Source of the DNA: Phormidium tanganyikae FI6-MK23
GTDB taxonomy: Bacteria > Cyanobacteriota > Cyanobacteriia > Leptolyngbyales > Leptolyngbyaceae
Direction of reading: 5' to 3'
Assembly: GCA_019359175.1 (NCBI GenBank)
Contig: JAHHHU010000001.1
Location: 1 to 64,000, forward strand
Length of the DNA: 64,000 nt
Shown here: positions 49,101 through 58,840 of the stretch, piece by piece
Position numbering within the stretch: position 1 is the first letter of the stretch
Layout of the letters: each line of letters starts with the position of its first letter
The notes under the pieces: model-generated
What the model was told of the DNA's origin: nothing
The model's database searches: none
The model's input: the letters and a program-made list of their open reading frames with translations, nothing else
Translations under genes and position numbers: made by a program

Positions 49101-49212
49101 ATTTTCCCGCTCCATTTGCACCACACACACAAGCAGTATGAAGCCCCTGAAAGTCCAGTGTGGCTTCCCGGTAGCTTAAAAAATGTCGGAGTGTGAGTCG
49201 TTGCGGAATCAT
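46138..49212 (-). CDS. sbcC: SbcC/Rad50-like exonuclease ATPase
   Basis: CGANGAGKSSLLEAISWVLWG Walker A, CPLC zinc hook, LSANQLHVQ...YSGGEAFRVNFAIRLALARLL signature, LIVDEGFGTQD Walker B. Confidence 0.93.
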   Translation of the reverse strand: MIPQRLTLRHFLSYREATLDFQGLHTACVCGANGAGKSSLLEAISWVLWGESRAASEDDVIHMGAKEAQVEFVFQMHQQTYRVLRSRQRGQSASLEFQIMQGDGFRSLTAKGIRSTQQLILTHLKLDYETFVNSAYLRQGRADEFMLKRPAERKQILADLLKLHQYDELSEQAKDKSRQFKGQVDLLERHLESIREQLQQRDAIAQERVELETVLEQMQSQQTANQHQLQQFQAVQQQRQAWQQQLSWQQQQQRNLNQDCQRLQKERSQTDGQRKTLEQLLQQESTILAGYQHWQALQAQEELFSAKSQSHQVAQTQRQQYEQQHSEKLQQLQNQLQKVQAQEITLQEQLQDVQKALSKEADVESAVEQLNSARQELQKLEQLQLQASPLLQRKQQIQQRLDRASTRLSARLDELRTSARQLQTQQQRQPSLKKAAVEVAVKIDELERLRSYQDQVREKGLERRSFMEQLQAHQRNYEAQLAEIDHKIRMLEQERASAIALTEEGTGTTLVQIKHSEFPPCPLCDRPLDEHHWRLVLEKQQLQKEEILSEIWVIREQLTTSEREIQVLREEYTNIEKKLAQYGDTLQRRGQLQEQLQNTAEVQDQLSYITAESIKLEKQLKTAAFEPELHEELNILDRSLQQLNYDERDHALARGSVDRWRWAEIRQAEIKQAKRRQTNISQRQPALETQIEQLEQQRDRFIAELDRALQHYDRQIHEIGYNLDQHNAIRSALRQAQPWQLRYQELHQAKQQYPQIQQRLHELTHTLQTRFNGLQSITHHCQELIHALEQTPDLTTHIQAIEQQIQHQRTQLDEHLAKLGRLQQQQQQQELLSQQFTQINAQLKTARQQCRIYQELAQAFGKNGIQALMIENVLPQLEATTNQILSRLSANQLHVQFVTQRNRKNKTAKAMETLDILIADAYGTRPYETYSGGEAFRVNFAIRLALARLLAQRSGTALQMLIVDEGFGTQDQEGCDRLVAAINAIAAEFACILTITHMPHFREAFQARIEVTKTQNGSELMLCL

Positions 49213-49338
49213 CGCGAGAACTGCGAAAAAATCAGTACTGATGCACGAAAGTACACCCGCACTTGTATATTGAGTGTAATCGCAAGATGAGCGAATTTGC
49301 TAAAAAGATTTGCAAGAGATTTGCGATCGCAACAGAAA

Positions 49339-49806
49339 TCAAATGCTAAAAGTTTTCTCCATTCGATAGTTTATAAATGTCTCACCACGACAGGAAACTT
49401 GTTGCTCTGCCACAATCTCAAATCCTAATGTTTGAAAAAACGGTTTCGCGGTGATGCTGGCTTCGGTGAATACTCGATCGATCTGCAATTCTCTCGCTTT
49501 TGCCTCGATCGCTTGATAAATTGCCCGCCCTACTCCACGTCGCTGATAGTCTTTGTGGCAGTAGAAACAATCGATATGACCATTCGATTCAAGTTCACCA
49601 AATCCGAGAATCAATCCTCCTGCATCGGCAACATAAGTAAATCGCCCAGAACAAACCGTTGCCCAATCGCGAAAGTAAAGGTCATCCGGCGACCAAGCTT
49701 GCACTTGAGCGATCGAATAATCCCGAACATTCACTCCACGCACCGTATCGTGAAATAGCTGTGCGATTTGCGCCGCATCTTCAGGGCGAAACAATCGAAT
49801 CTGCAT
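49339..49806 (-). CDS. GNAT-family N-acetyltransferase
   Basis: MQIRLFRPEDAAQIAQLFHDTVRGVN...HKDYQRRGVGRAIYQAIEAKARELQ; start 49806. Confidence 0.88.
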   Translation of the reverse strand: MQIRLFRPEDAAQIAQLFHDTVRGVNVRDYSIAQVQAWSPDDLYFRDWATVCSGRFTYVADAGGLILGFGELESNGHIDCFYCHKDYQRRGVGRAIYQAIEAKARELQIDRVFTEASITAKPFFQTLGFEIVAEQQVSCRGETFINYRMEKTFSI

Positions 49807-51679
49807 CGAGATCATCCAGCCACAGATCAGGTAATGCTTCGGGAACAATTCGTCGATCGACAATCACTTTATGACTTTCCCGGTTAGTCATCACTTCAAC
49901 TGCGATCGCTTCGATCTGAATCTCCACGCTTTCAAATGGGACTTTCACTTCTGTGATTGCTTCTAAGTTGTGGTGTCCGTCGGGTTTGAAATCAATCACC
50001 CAGCGAGGCGGCTCAATGATCGTGCGGTTTTGTCGATCGCTGATCCAAACTTTGACATAGATTTTTGGCAACAGGTCTGGAAGCTTGATCCGAACAATCG
50101 CGGTCTTCCCTCCGATTAGCTCTGATTCCGCGATCGTCACAATCGGATCGGGAACAGGTTCGCTCTCTGGAAGCAGCAAGGGATTTTGAGCGCGATCGGA
50201 TTGATCCGCACTCCGACGACGCGACACAATCAAATCGGCAAGCGGCAAAATCGGCTCATCATCGACTACAAATTCATCAATCACTTGATCAGGACTCGGC
50301 TGAAGATCAAATTCTGGCTCGTCTAATTGAATCAAATCTAGATCGTCTGCTTGAACTTTGAGTTCGCTTGCAGGTTCAGCTTCTTCGAGTGGAGTGAGTC
50401 GATCGAGCAAAGGTTCTTCTAAAGGGGCTTCAACTTCGGGTTGAGAAGGGATGGAAGCTGCGGTTAGAGGAATTTCTAGCTGAGTGACATCTGTATATTC
50501 AGGCGTGGCTGCATCAGGCTGAACACCAAAACTGGGAAGATTGAGCTTTTTGCGCGTGTAGGGATTGGGTTGGTGCAATTGGGGCGGAAGTGCCTGAGTT
50601 TCTTTCGGGGTGAAGTTTGCGGCTTCAGAGTCTTTTGGAGTTGCAACCAAATTGAGAAAAGCCAGATTCAGCGGCGGATGAACTACGGGATTTGTAGCGG
50701 GCAGATCTAGCATATCTTCTGCCATTGTACGATCGTCTTTTTTCGCTTGATACATCGCATCCAGTAGCTCATTCACATCCGCCATTAGCGTAAAAGATTG
50801 CGTGGCGACGATCGGCTTTCCTTCGACCGTGGCATCATGCAGCGTAATCTCGCCCAAAATGAGCTGTGTTTCTAGATCAACAGGCAATGTCACACGATAG
50901 GACAAGCCAAACGGTAAAGCTTCTTGTTGCAGCGTTTCACGAGTATCTAAAAGCGTTTTGGAAGTCTGAGGATCGCGCAGACAAACGCGCAATTCTGCAT
51001 CGAGATGAGTGACTTGAGCCGAAGTAATTTGCCCGGATATCGTCAGCGGTTCGCCTCGGTTAGCAATGAAAGTCTCTTGCACAAGCTCGATCGAGACAAT
51101 CGCATCCCCCAAACTTACGGTTTTAGGCAGCCTATCCTCTTGATACGGAGCTTCTGAAACCAAGCCATACTCCGTTAAAATCTCATCCGCGATCGTGCCA
51201 GATTCTTGCTCCGCCCGCTGTAAAATTTCTTCGATCGAAGCGTGATCAGGTTCTACCGCTTTCGTTTCTGACGTAGTAAATCCGAATGTCGCTTGATCTG
51301 CGTTTTCCCAATCCGGATTCCAATCTTCAACAATGTCCGACTCGATCGACAACACCCGAAGCTGAATCGAATGCAGACTTCCTTCCCTGGGCGCACATTG
51401 AAATTCCCAGATCCCCGGCTGGAGCCGCGTAAACGGAATCACAGGCATCAAACCGCTGGGATTCGTTTGATGCGTGCGGGTTTGGGTGCGGCGTTTCGGC
51501 GGCATTTCGTCGATCGAATCGTGCTTGATCCGAACTTCAACGGGTGCGTTTTTGCGGTTCGATTTTGCGGCGATGCGATACCGACCTTCCAGAATTTCGA
51601 CATTGGGAGTGTCTAACGGTAGCCAAACTCGATCGCCGTCTTGCTGTATCAAAAATTCCCAGGATTGCGGTTGAGGCAT
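49781..51679 (-). CDS. hypothetical protein (cyanobacterial, 632 aa)
   Basis: Long ORF with normal composition; overlaps the GNAT start by 26 bp. Confidence 0.75.
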   Translation of the reverse strand: MPQPQSWEFLIQQDGDRVWLPLDTPNVEILEGRYRIAAKSNRKNAPVEVRIKHDSIDEMPPKRRTQTRTHQTNPSGLMPVIPFTRLQPGIWEFQCAPREGSLHSIQLRVLSIESDIVEDWNPDWENADQATFGFTTSETKAVEPDHASIEEILQRAEQESGTIADEILTEYGLVSEAPYQEDRLPKTVSLGDAIVSIELVQETFIANRGEPLTISGQITSAQVTHLDAELRVCLRDPQTSKTLLDTRETLQQEALPFGLSYRVTLPVDLETQLILGEITLHDATVEGKPIVATQSFTLMADVNELLDAMYQAKKDDRTMAEDMLDLPATNPVVHPPLNLAFLNLVATPKDSEAANFTPKETQALPPQLHQPNPYTRKKLNLPSFGVQPDAATPEYTDVTQLEIPLTAASIPSQPEVEAPLEEPLLDRLTPLEEAEPASELKVQADDLDLIQLDEPEFDLQPSPDQVIDEFVVDDEPILPLADLIVSRRRSADQSDRAQNPLLLPESEPVPDPIVTIAESELIGGKTAIVRIKLPDLLPKIYVKVWISDRQNRTIIEPPRWVIDFKPDGHHNLEAITEVKVPFESVEIQIEAIAVEVMTNRESHKVIVDRRIVPEALPDLWLDDLDADSIVSP

Positions 51680-51787
51680 AGGTCGGGAGGATCTACCACG
51701 TTTTGCAGTTAATAGGGTACTTCATGTCAACTCGCTTTTGGCGATTTTATCCGTTTGTTCTCAATCTGTCGCAAAAAAATGAGACAC

Positions 51788-51817
51788 AAAAAAGCTCGAT
51801 CGCAAATTCGATCGAGC
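51788..51817 (-). terminator. terminator downstream of psaL
   Basis: gctcgatcg-caaatt-cgatcgagc with T-run on the minus strand. Confidence 0.8.
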
Positions 51818-51847
51818 AAATTGGCAAGATATTTCAGTTCGGCAGAA

Positions 51848-52315
51848 TTAGTTAAATGCGCCCGTGAAGATCTTGTCTACAATCGAGAAATTTGCGATCA
51901 GTAGATAAGCCACAAATGCGCCACCCGTTGCGCCGACGAAGAAGCCGCCTGCGAACTGGCTCCAACCTTCCGAAGTTTGCAGCGAATCCGAGGAGTTGTT
52001 TTCTCCCTGGAAGGTTGCTAGTCCGTAGACCGAGAGGCAAGCTGTCGCGATCAAAACCAGCGAGACAGCGGAGATGAGTCCGCCGACCGCAGCGTGTTCT
52101 GAATCGCGCAGCGGGCCGAGTAATGTCCAAGGGCCAACCAAAAAGTAACCATGTGCCATCCCGATTTCCAGTCCGCGCAGCAAGGGAGAAAGTCCTTTGC
52201 GGTATGCGGGCAGGTTGCCAATAAAGGCACGGGTAAAGGCAGAATCACTGATAGGGGTTGAGAGGTGTCCAGTAAACGGATCGCCGTTGTACGGTTTAAT
52301 AAGCTCGTCAGACAT
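51848..52315 (-). CDS. psaL: photosystem I reaction center subunit XI
   Basis: [57 protein letters not shown]. Confidence 0.96.
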   Translation of the reverse strand: MSDELIKPYNGDPFTGHLSTPISDSAFTRAFIGNLPAYRKGLSPLLRGLEIGMAHGYFLVGPWTLLGPLRDSEHAAVGGLISAVSLVLIATACLSVYGLATFQGENNSSDSLQTSEGWSQFAGGFFVGATGGAFVAYLLIANFSIVDKIFTGAFN

Positions 52316-52448
52316 ATCTTAATATTTCCTAATGATTCTGAAGAGAACAAAAAGAATTCAAGATTTATTGTAAGTATGTCTGGAGGGGGATTCCAACAAA
52401 CGCTTTAGAAAAGTTCACCATTCTGTTGATCTCTCAGTTCTCGATCGT

Positions 52449-53057
52449 TTATCGAGCGATCGCGCTAAACTTGGCGCGATCCAGTGCAAAGTTGCCATCT
52501 ACGAATGCGGGAGCCTCTGTTCCTGCTTCATACACTGCCTGTCTTCCCTTGAATAGCAGTGCTAAAGGATTGATCACTGCGGCGACTGCAATGATGCCGC
52601 CTGCATTTCCGCCACCCGATGCCTGACTGCCGCGTAGCGAAACTCTTTCACCCGTCACCAAGGTCACTTCTTGAATCGCAATCTCTAGCTTTCCTTTGCG
52701 ACCCAACATTCCAGCCCCGCGAACCTTTGTGACTTTTCCTTTCGCGGCTGCTCCTTTTGCAATCACGATCGTATTACCCACCAGTACATCCTCTGCCACT
52801 TCAAACTCAACTGCATCTCCTTCATTCGTGTTCTTAGAAGAAAGGGTCTGCTTAAATTTGAGCTTGACGGGTGTTCCATCTGCCAAACCGAACTGCATTG
52901 CGGGTGCAGGAACCTTGGCGGGTTCTGAAGCCGCAGGAAGCGGTTGCTTGATCGCTTGGCTGATTTGAAGCGGTGTAGCGGTAGCGGAGAGTTGCACGAT
53001 CGGCAAAACTCCTACGCCAACAATCAAAGCGGAGATTGCAATCATCGATCTTTTCAT
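52449..53057 (-). CDS. exported hypothetical protein
   Basis: Signal-peptide-like N-terminus; glycine-rich GGGNAGGIIAVAAVINPLALLFKGRQAVYEAGTEAPAFVD. Confidence 0.7.
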   Translation of the reverse strand: MKRSMIAISALIVGVGVLPIVQLSATATPLQISQAIKQPLPAASEPAKVPAPAMQFGLADGTPVKLKFKQTLSSKNTNEGDAVEFEVAEDVLVGNTIVIAKGAAAKGKVTKVRGAGMLGRKGKLEIAIQEVTLVTGERVSLRGSQASGGGNAGGIIAVAAVINPLALLFKGRQAVYEAGTEAPAFVDGNFALDRAKFSAIAR

Positions 53058-53595
53058 AAAACCATTCCTACAGATTGAGAGGCGTTTCTGTGAACTGAAA
53101 AGACTGTAATTCTCAAGTCTTTTGACTGATGCAAGTGCTGAGAAAACAGTTCTTGCATCAGGGATACCATAGCGCTCGATTTTATCGTGTCGGAATAGAT
53201 TGTCTTCATTGAAAGATCAAAAAATTGCGAAAGATTGCGGCAGTTTTCAGATTAAGCAACGCTTTGCGATCGTAAACTATAAGCTTCTAGCTATAGAGAG
53301 AAGAGCAATGTCGAGGAATTCAAGATGGTTAAAAAACATCATTCTTGGTATCTGAACTTAGAAAACTGGTCGTTAGTTATGCCATATGGATTATTAGAAG
53401 TTAGTCGATCGAGATTGTTAGTTTGACAAAGGACGCTCCAAGCCCATAATGAACGGCAATCTCCGACTGCCTGTACGTCTGATAAGGATTCGTAATCGGA
53501 ATCAAAAGCGGAACCAGCGATCGTAATCTCTCCAAACTATAGAGAACCTGCGATAATCTTAAAGATTGCGTGCAATATGGAAGGGAGCTGATCGG

Positions 53596-53922
53596 ATGGG
53601 TAAGGCAGTCGGAATGGTAGAAGTGCGAGGCTTGCCGCCCGCGCTTGCGGTTGCAGATGTGATGGTCAAGGCTGCACGAGTCACGCTAGTCGAAATGGAA
53701 AGAGTCAGCGGTGCGTACATCACGATCGTCGTTCGAGGTGATGTGTCAGAAGTGAAAATCTCAGTCGAGGCGGGACTTGAAGCCGTCAAGAAAATGAGAT
53801 CTTACAAAGAAGGAGACAAACTTTTCTTGTCGTCTCACTACATTCCGCGTCCGAGTGATAACTTGATGGTCGTCTTACCGATCGAGTACAGCGAACGGAC
53901 TGAAGAATTCAATCAAGTCTAA
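53596..53922 (+). CDS. CcmK-family bacterial microcompartment shell protein
   Basis: MGKAVGMVEVRGLPPALAVADVMVKAARVTLVEMERVSGAYITIVVRGDVSEVKISVEAGLEAV...SSHYIPRPSDNLMVVLPIEYSE. Confidence 0.93.
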   Translation: MGKAVGMVEVRGLPPALAVADVMVKAARVTLVEMERVSGAYITIVVRGDVSEVKISVEAGLEAVKKMRSYKEGDKLFLSSHYIPRPSDNLMVVLPIEYSERTEEFNQV

Positions 53923-53976
53923 GAATCGGAAGGGAATAAGGCTATACTCCTGTTGATTTCCTTTCTCTATTCCTCC

Positions 53977-54882
53977 ATGTCTCTGGCAAATCTCACACAG
54001 GCTAACCTGGACGCTTGGGTTGCTCAAGCGCGGCGATTTACGCTTCAAGGACGCTTGCCAGATTACATTCCGCAATTGGCGCGGGTCGATGCTCGACTGT
54101 TAGCGGTGCATATGATCGCGGATCACAACAGGATTGCGGGTGATGTTGTTCAGCCGTTTGTGCTGATGAGCGTGATCAAGCCATTTCTGCTGCTTTACTT
54201 ATTAGAGCAACTGGGAATCGAACGAGTGTTTCAGCAAGTCGGAATGGAGCCATCGGATCAGCCCTTTCACTCGATCGCGCAACTGAAACATGACGAAAGG
54301 CATCCCCGCAATCCGATGATCAATAGCGGCGCGATCGCGCTAACTGGATTGATGCCGAAAGCTTCTGGAACAGAAAGATGCGAGGCATTTCGTAGATGGT
54401 TAAACGATCGCGCTCACACAGAATTTATTCTCGATGAAAAAGCTTTAGATTCAGTCCGATCTCTGCCGAATCAAACCAATCGGGCGATCGCGGATCTTTT
54501 AGTTCAAAGTCAATTACTCGATCAAGTGGATGTGGCGATCGATACGTACAACCAGTTTTGTTGTTTATCAGGCACGATCGCGGATTTAGCTCGATTGGGA
54601 TTACTGCTTGCCAAACCGCACGCCCAAATCTCCCCGATGCACCAGCAAATTGTTTCTGCTTTGATGCTGACTTGCGGACTGTATGAGGTGTCTGGCACGT
54701 TTGCGGTAAAAGTGGGATTGCCGATGAAATCGGGGGTGAGCGGGGCATTGCTAGCGATCGTTCCGAAGCAGGGTGCGATCGCTTGTTATAGTCCAGCGAT
54801 CGATACGGTTGGAAATTCGGTTGCAGGACTGTTTTTGGTCGAGAAACTGTCTCAAGAATTGGGATTAAGTGTGTTTCGTTAG
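53977..54882 (+). CDS. glsA: glutaminase A
   Basis: FVLMSVIKPFLLLYLLEQLG, RNPMINSGAIALTGL, VGLPMKSGVSGALLAIVPKQGAIACYSP. Confidence 0.93.
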   Translation: MSLANLTQANLDAWVAQARRFTLQGRLPDYIPQLARVDARLLAVHMIADHNRIAGDVVQPFVLMSVIKPFLLLYLLEQLGIERVFQQVGMEPSDQPFHSIAQLKHDERHPRNPMINSGAIALTGLMPKASGTERCEAFRRWLNDRAHTEFILDEKALDSVRSLPNQTNRAIADLLVQSQLLDQVDVAIDTYNQFCCLSGTIADLARLGLLLAKPHAQISPMHQQIVSALMLTCGLYEVSGTFAVKVGLPMKSGVSGALLAIVPKQGAIACYSPAIDTVGNSVAGLFLVEKLSQELGLSVFR

Positions 54883-55370
54883 AGCGCAAAATGCCCTTGC
54901 CAAGTTTGTATCCACTGTTTTGCTTCAGGCGTATTTTCTAGCGGAAATTGTTGTAGAAAATCCTTGTCATCCATTGGCATATAAGGGCCTTCTTTTAGTT
55001 CAAACATCACCGTATCTGGCTCCAATGCAATGAGCGTGTGAAACATTCCTTCTCCAAGCTCCACGCCCCGCGTTGTTCCCGTTGCGCTAATCTTCTCGGT
55101 ATGAATCACTTTCCCAGATTCCTCTAAAATTAGAATCCCGATCGCACCTTGCAGCACTAAGAAAAACTCAAATCCACTCTTATCTTCCGGGCGCACATGG
55201 CGATGGGGACGCACATAGGTTCCCGGTTGCAGCACATTCAAAAATCGTTGAACTTGATCGCAATGTTGATGAAAATTGTAATTTTTGCGCTGACGGGGAC
55301 TAGAGCGGGCTTGCTCTGCGATCGAATCCATCAACGGCTGTGTTAGACACTTAATCGGTAATTCATTCAT
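54879..55370 (-). CDS. WbuC-family cupin
   Basis: RFLNVLQPGTYVRPHRHVRPEDKSGFEFFLVLQGAIGILI...GEGMFHTLIALEPDTVMFELKEGPY. Confidence 0.88.
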   Translation of the reverse strand: MNELPIKCLTQPLMDSIAEQARSSPRQRKNYNFHQHCDQVQRFLNVLQPGTYVRPHRHVRPEDKSGFEFFLVLQGAIGILILEESGKVIHTEKISATGTTRGVELGEGMFHTLIALEPDTVMFELKEGPYMPMDDKDFLQQFPLENTPEAKQWIQTWQGHFAL

Positions 55371-55388
55371 AGAGCAACTTGATCCGCA

Positions 55389-55799
55389 ATGCAATCTATC
55401 AATGTATTCGTCTACGGCACGCTAAAACCTGATGAAAACAACTATTTTCTCTGTGCTGATCGCGTAATTTCATCAACACCTGCGATCGCTCATGCTTATC
55501 TTTATCATTTACCGTTCAGCTATCCTGTGATCGTGCCCGGAAATGCAGTGACTCACGGTTATCTACTCACATTTCACGATCGCGCCATTTTAGAAATTCT
55601 CGACGATTACGAACAGCACGAACCCGAAGCGATCGCTTCCTTTGGTTCCGACAACGACTACGAGCGCAGAGAAATCGAAGTCTTTGATCTCAAGGGCGAC
55701 TCAATCGGGTTGGCTTGGGCGTATGTGATGAAACCGGAACAAATCGATCGCTTAAATGGCGTGCTGATTCCGAGTGGTGTTTGGCACTCAAAAAAATAG
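55389..55799 (+). CDS. gamma-glutamylcyclotransferase (AIG2-like) family protein
   Basis: NVFVYGTLKPDENNY...LDDYEQHEPEAIASFGSDNDYERREIEVF. Confidence 0.88.
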   Translation: MQSINVFVYGTLKPDENNYFLCADRVISSTPAIAHAYLYHLPFSYPVIVPGNAVTHGYLLTFHDRAILEILDDYEQHEPEAIASFGSDNDYERREIEVFDLKGDSIGLAWAYVMKPEQIDRLNGVLIPSGVWHSKK

Positions 55800-55842
55800 C
55801 TCGTAGTGAAACCACCACGAGCGACACAAACTTTCAATCAAT

Positions 55843-56358
55843 CTAGTTGCGATTGCGCGAAGTCGGTTGCGTATTCGCGACCTTAATCGACACGACCGGA
55901 CGATCGAGCGCCACCATCATGTCATCTCCTCCGGTCGGTTGCTGTTGTGCCTGCACCGCAGGTTGCTGAGGCGGATTTTGAGCCATTTGAGGTTGGCGCA
56001 CGCTAAACAGCGACACCGCACCCATCACCGCAGCCGCGATCGCTGCGCCTCCCCAGACCAAGTGGAGTTTCGGACGACGATCGACCTTCGCCAACACCTG
56101 ATCAACCGTTCTCTCAACGGACTGAACTGGAGCCGGAGCAGGCATCGATCGGAAGGCTTGACGAAGCTTGAGTAAGCGGGCGTGGAGCTGTTGAACGGAA
56201 GCGTCGGTAGATAACCATTCTTCAACTTGTTTGCGTTCGCTCGCAGTCACTTCCCCATCTAAATAGGCACTGAGCAACTCAAAGCGATCGCGAGCGTTTA
56301 ACTGTGAATCAGACGAAGGAGGCATAGCGTTATTGAACGAATCAAAATTGGAGTTCAT
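55843..56358 (-). CDS. anti-sigma factor
   Basis: ELLSAYLDGEVTASERKQVEEWLSTDASVQQL + single TM; downstream of the ECF sigma gene. Confidence 0.8.
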   Translation of the reverse strand: MNSNFDSFNNAMPPSSDSQLNARDRFELLSAYLDGEVTASERKQVEEWLSTDASVQQLHARLLKLRQAFRSMPAPAPVQSVERTVDQVLAKVDRRPKLHLVWGGAAIAAAVMGAVSLFSVRQPQMAQNPPQQPAVQAQQQPTGGDDMMVALDRPVVSIKVANTQPTSRNRN

Positions 56359-56518
56359 CGAGAGTCACTATCATGTAGTTGAGAATGCCTGCAAAAGATG
56401 AAACGACTTTCAGTGTAATCAACCACTCCTCAAAGCACAATTCTCATTTGGAGCTACGTCTACAAGCATATTAACAAAGCCAATCTGAAGTTTCTGTAAT
56501 CTCACGGAGAATTTAAAT

Positions 56519-57178
56519 CTACTGCCCGTCAAGATACTGCTGAAGTTGAGATTGCAACCGATGACGCGCTCTTGCGATCCGCGATTTCACGGTTCCGAGC
56601 GAGACACCCGTTAGTTCAGCAATTTCTTCATACGCCATACCCTCAATTTCCCGCAGCACGATCGTAGTGCGGAAGACTTCAGGCAGGTCAGCAATTGCTT
56701 CATTCAACTGATCGTAGAATTCTCGCGTGGTCAAATCTTCATCAGGGCCTGGCGTTGCTGCTGCAATTTCCCAATCCATTTCGCCATCATCAAGCGACAG
56801 CGGCGCATCGAGCGACAGCGGTGTCGAATTACGCTTGCGTTTGCGAAGCTCATCGTAAAAAAGATTGGTCGCAATGCGGCTGAGCCAACCTCGGAATTTT
56901 ACAGGTTCATTCAGTCGGGTAATGTTGCGATAGACGCGAATCCAGACTTCTTGGGCGAGGTCGGCGCGGTCTTGCCAATCGGGAGCGAGATGATAAAGAA
57001 CCTTATCAACATGAGACTGATACCGCCGCATGAGTTCCGAAAACACGGCTTTCTCCGGGCGATGTCCGGTCTGACACTGCAACACTAGATCGTAATTGGA
57101 GAGTTTTTCTGCTTGCACTGGACTCTGAAGAACCTTAGGCTCGATCGATGACCAGGACACAGGAAGGGACTGACTCAT
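56519..57178 (-). CDS. ECF-type RNA polymerase sigma factor (SigG-like)
   Basis: DLAQEVWIRVYRNITRLNEPVKFRGWLSRIATNLFYDELRKRKR; LPEVFRTTIVLREIEGMAYEEIAELTGVSLGTVKSRIARAR. Confidence 0.93.
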   Translation of the reverse strand: MSQSLPVSWSSIEPKVLQSPVQAEKLSNYDLVLQCQTGHRPEKAVFSELMRRYQSHVDKVLYHLAPDWQDRADLAQEVWIRVYRNITRLNEPVKFRGWLSRIATNLFYDELRKRKRNSTPLSLDAPLSLDDGEMDWEIAAATPGPDEDLTTREFYDQLNEAIADLPEVFRTTIVLREIEGMAYEEIAELTGVSLGTVKSRIARARHRLQSQLQQYLDGQ

Positions 57179-57755
57179 GGGCGGATGACGGTGTGATTGA
57201 CGTTCCGCTATTCATGACAGGGTAGGAGTCGAAAAGGTTCCTTCAAGTTTGAGGCACGATCGAGTGATCTTATCCAGGATATCTCGTGGCTGTTCGACCT
57301 GGAGAACTCTCGCAATAGAAATACGCTTTAAGGGAGAGTTTCGATCCAAAGGCTGGCAATGTGCTGGGCTTCAGTCTGACTCGAATTTTTCAACCGATTG
57401 GCGGTTGGCATTGACCAATTTTGCAGACAGCTTAACGTTACTGTGATTACGATCGCTAAACAAAACTTTTCCTTCATCACTCCATCCTCACTCAGACCGA
57501 AACACCACGTTTGCCAGCATTGTAGATTCGGGATCACGGGTTGAACCATTCTTGATCGATGCTTCATCTAACCTTGGCAAGATTCCTTTAAATAGACACA
57601 TCTTCCGGGTCGATGGTGTGATCTCCGTAGCAGATACGTTACGGTTTTGACAATGGTATACCTGTAATGTGAATCTACTTGCGTCTTAAGATTCACGCGC
57701 AGCGGAATGAGTTCCGGGCAAAATAAAAAAGTTGCAGGCGTTTAGATAGAAGTGA

Positions 57756-58325
57756 ATGGCAGCAAAGGTTCAAAAGTCGCCCCTTTCTAGAGCGTTAATG
57801 ACATTTTGCGTTTTGGCAGGTTTTACGATCGCGCTTTTACAACTGCGTCGCCTGCCTGCAATTGCGCTGCCTAAATTTGAATTACCCAATTTTCAAACGA
57901 TCGTCGCTCCGAAACCTAGCCCAACGCCTGTGATCGGGACAAAATTAGTGGTGGATTTGAGCGATCGTAAAGTTCGGCTGTATGAACAGAAGAAATTGAA
58001 AGCGACTTATCCGATCGCGATCGGGCAAGAAGGCTGGGAGACTCCGACAGGCTCATTTAAAGTGCTTCAAATGTATGAGAATCCAGCCTGGCAGCATCCG
58101 ATTACGGGCGAAAAGATTGCATCGGGCGACAAAGAGAATCCATTGGGGAAACGCTGGATCGGATTCACCGCGCAAGACAAACTTCTGATTGGATTCCACG
58201 GGACGACTGATTATTCGCTGTTGGGGCAAGCTGTTTCGCACGGCTGTCTCAGAATGAGGAATGCTGATGTTGTTGCACTATATAAGCAGATTAAGATTGG
58301 AACGCCGATCGTCGTGAAACATTAG
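57756..58325 (+). CDS. L,D-transpeptidase (YkuD domain)
   Basis: LVVDLSDRKVRLYEQKKLKATYPIAIGQEGWETPTGSFKVL...SHGCLRMRNADVVALY. Confidence 0.93.
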   Translation: MAAKVQKSPLSRALMTFCVLAGFTIALLQLRRLPAIALPKFELPNFQTIVAPKPSPTPVIGTKLVVDLSDRKVRLYEQKKLKATYPIAIGQEGWETPTGSFKVLQMYENPAWQHPITGEKIASGDKENPLGKRWIGFTAQDKLLIGFHGTTDYSLLGQAVSHGCLRMRNADVVALYKQIKIGTPIVVKH

Positions 58326-58327
58326 TT

Positions 58328-58798
58328 ATGAAACACCGGATTCGAGCCGCTGGATTGATTGTGCGGGACGATGAAATTTTATTGGTAGCTCATCGATCGC
58401 CCATCACTGGACTAACGCATTGGGTTCCTCCGGGCGGCGGGATCGAACGAGAAGACGATTCAATTTTTGCTTGTGCGGCTCGTGAGATTTTTGAAGAAAC
58501 TGGACTCGCTGCGAGTTTGTCACGAGTTGCTTACATTCGAGAATTCTATGATGGTGAATCGGATGTTAGAAGCTGCGAATTCTTCTGTGTCGTCGATCGC
58601 TTTTCTGGAACACCCACACTCGAACATCTTCCCCCAACTTCGCCCGAATCCGACTGGATCACCGAACTCCGCTGGTTCAAGCGCACTGAACTCGATCAAA
58701 TCACTGTGTATCCGGAGGAATTGCGCGATCGCTTCTGGCAAGATTTGACAGAAGGATTTCCGAGCGTTCGCTATCTTGGACTGCAAACTCGCCCATAA
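58328..58798 (+). CDS. NUDIX hydrolase
   Basis: GGGIEREDDSIFACAAREIFEETGL Nudix box. Confidence 0.92.
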   Translation: MKHRIRAAGLIVRDDEILLVAHRSPITGLTHWVPPGGGIEREDDSIFACAAREIFEETGLAASLSRVAYIREFYDGESDVRSCEFFCVVDRFSGTPTLEHLPPTSPESDWITELRWFKRTELDQITVYPEELRDRFWQDLTEGFPSVRYLGLQTRP

Positions 58799-58840
58799 AA
58801 ATAGGGAGCAAAAGGCTCCCCGAATTTGATTGAGGAAGAT

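Noticed and set aside
51852-52130. Alternative-frame ORFs within psaL
   Set aside because: psaL is unambiguous and occupies the region.
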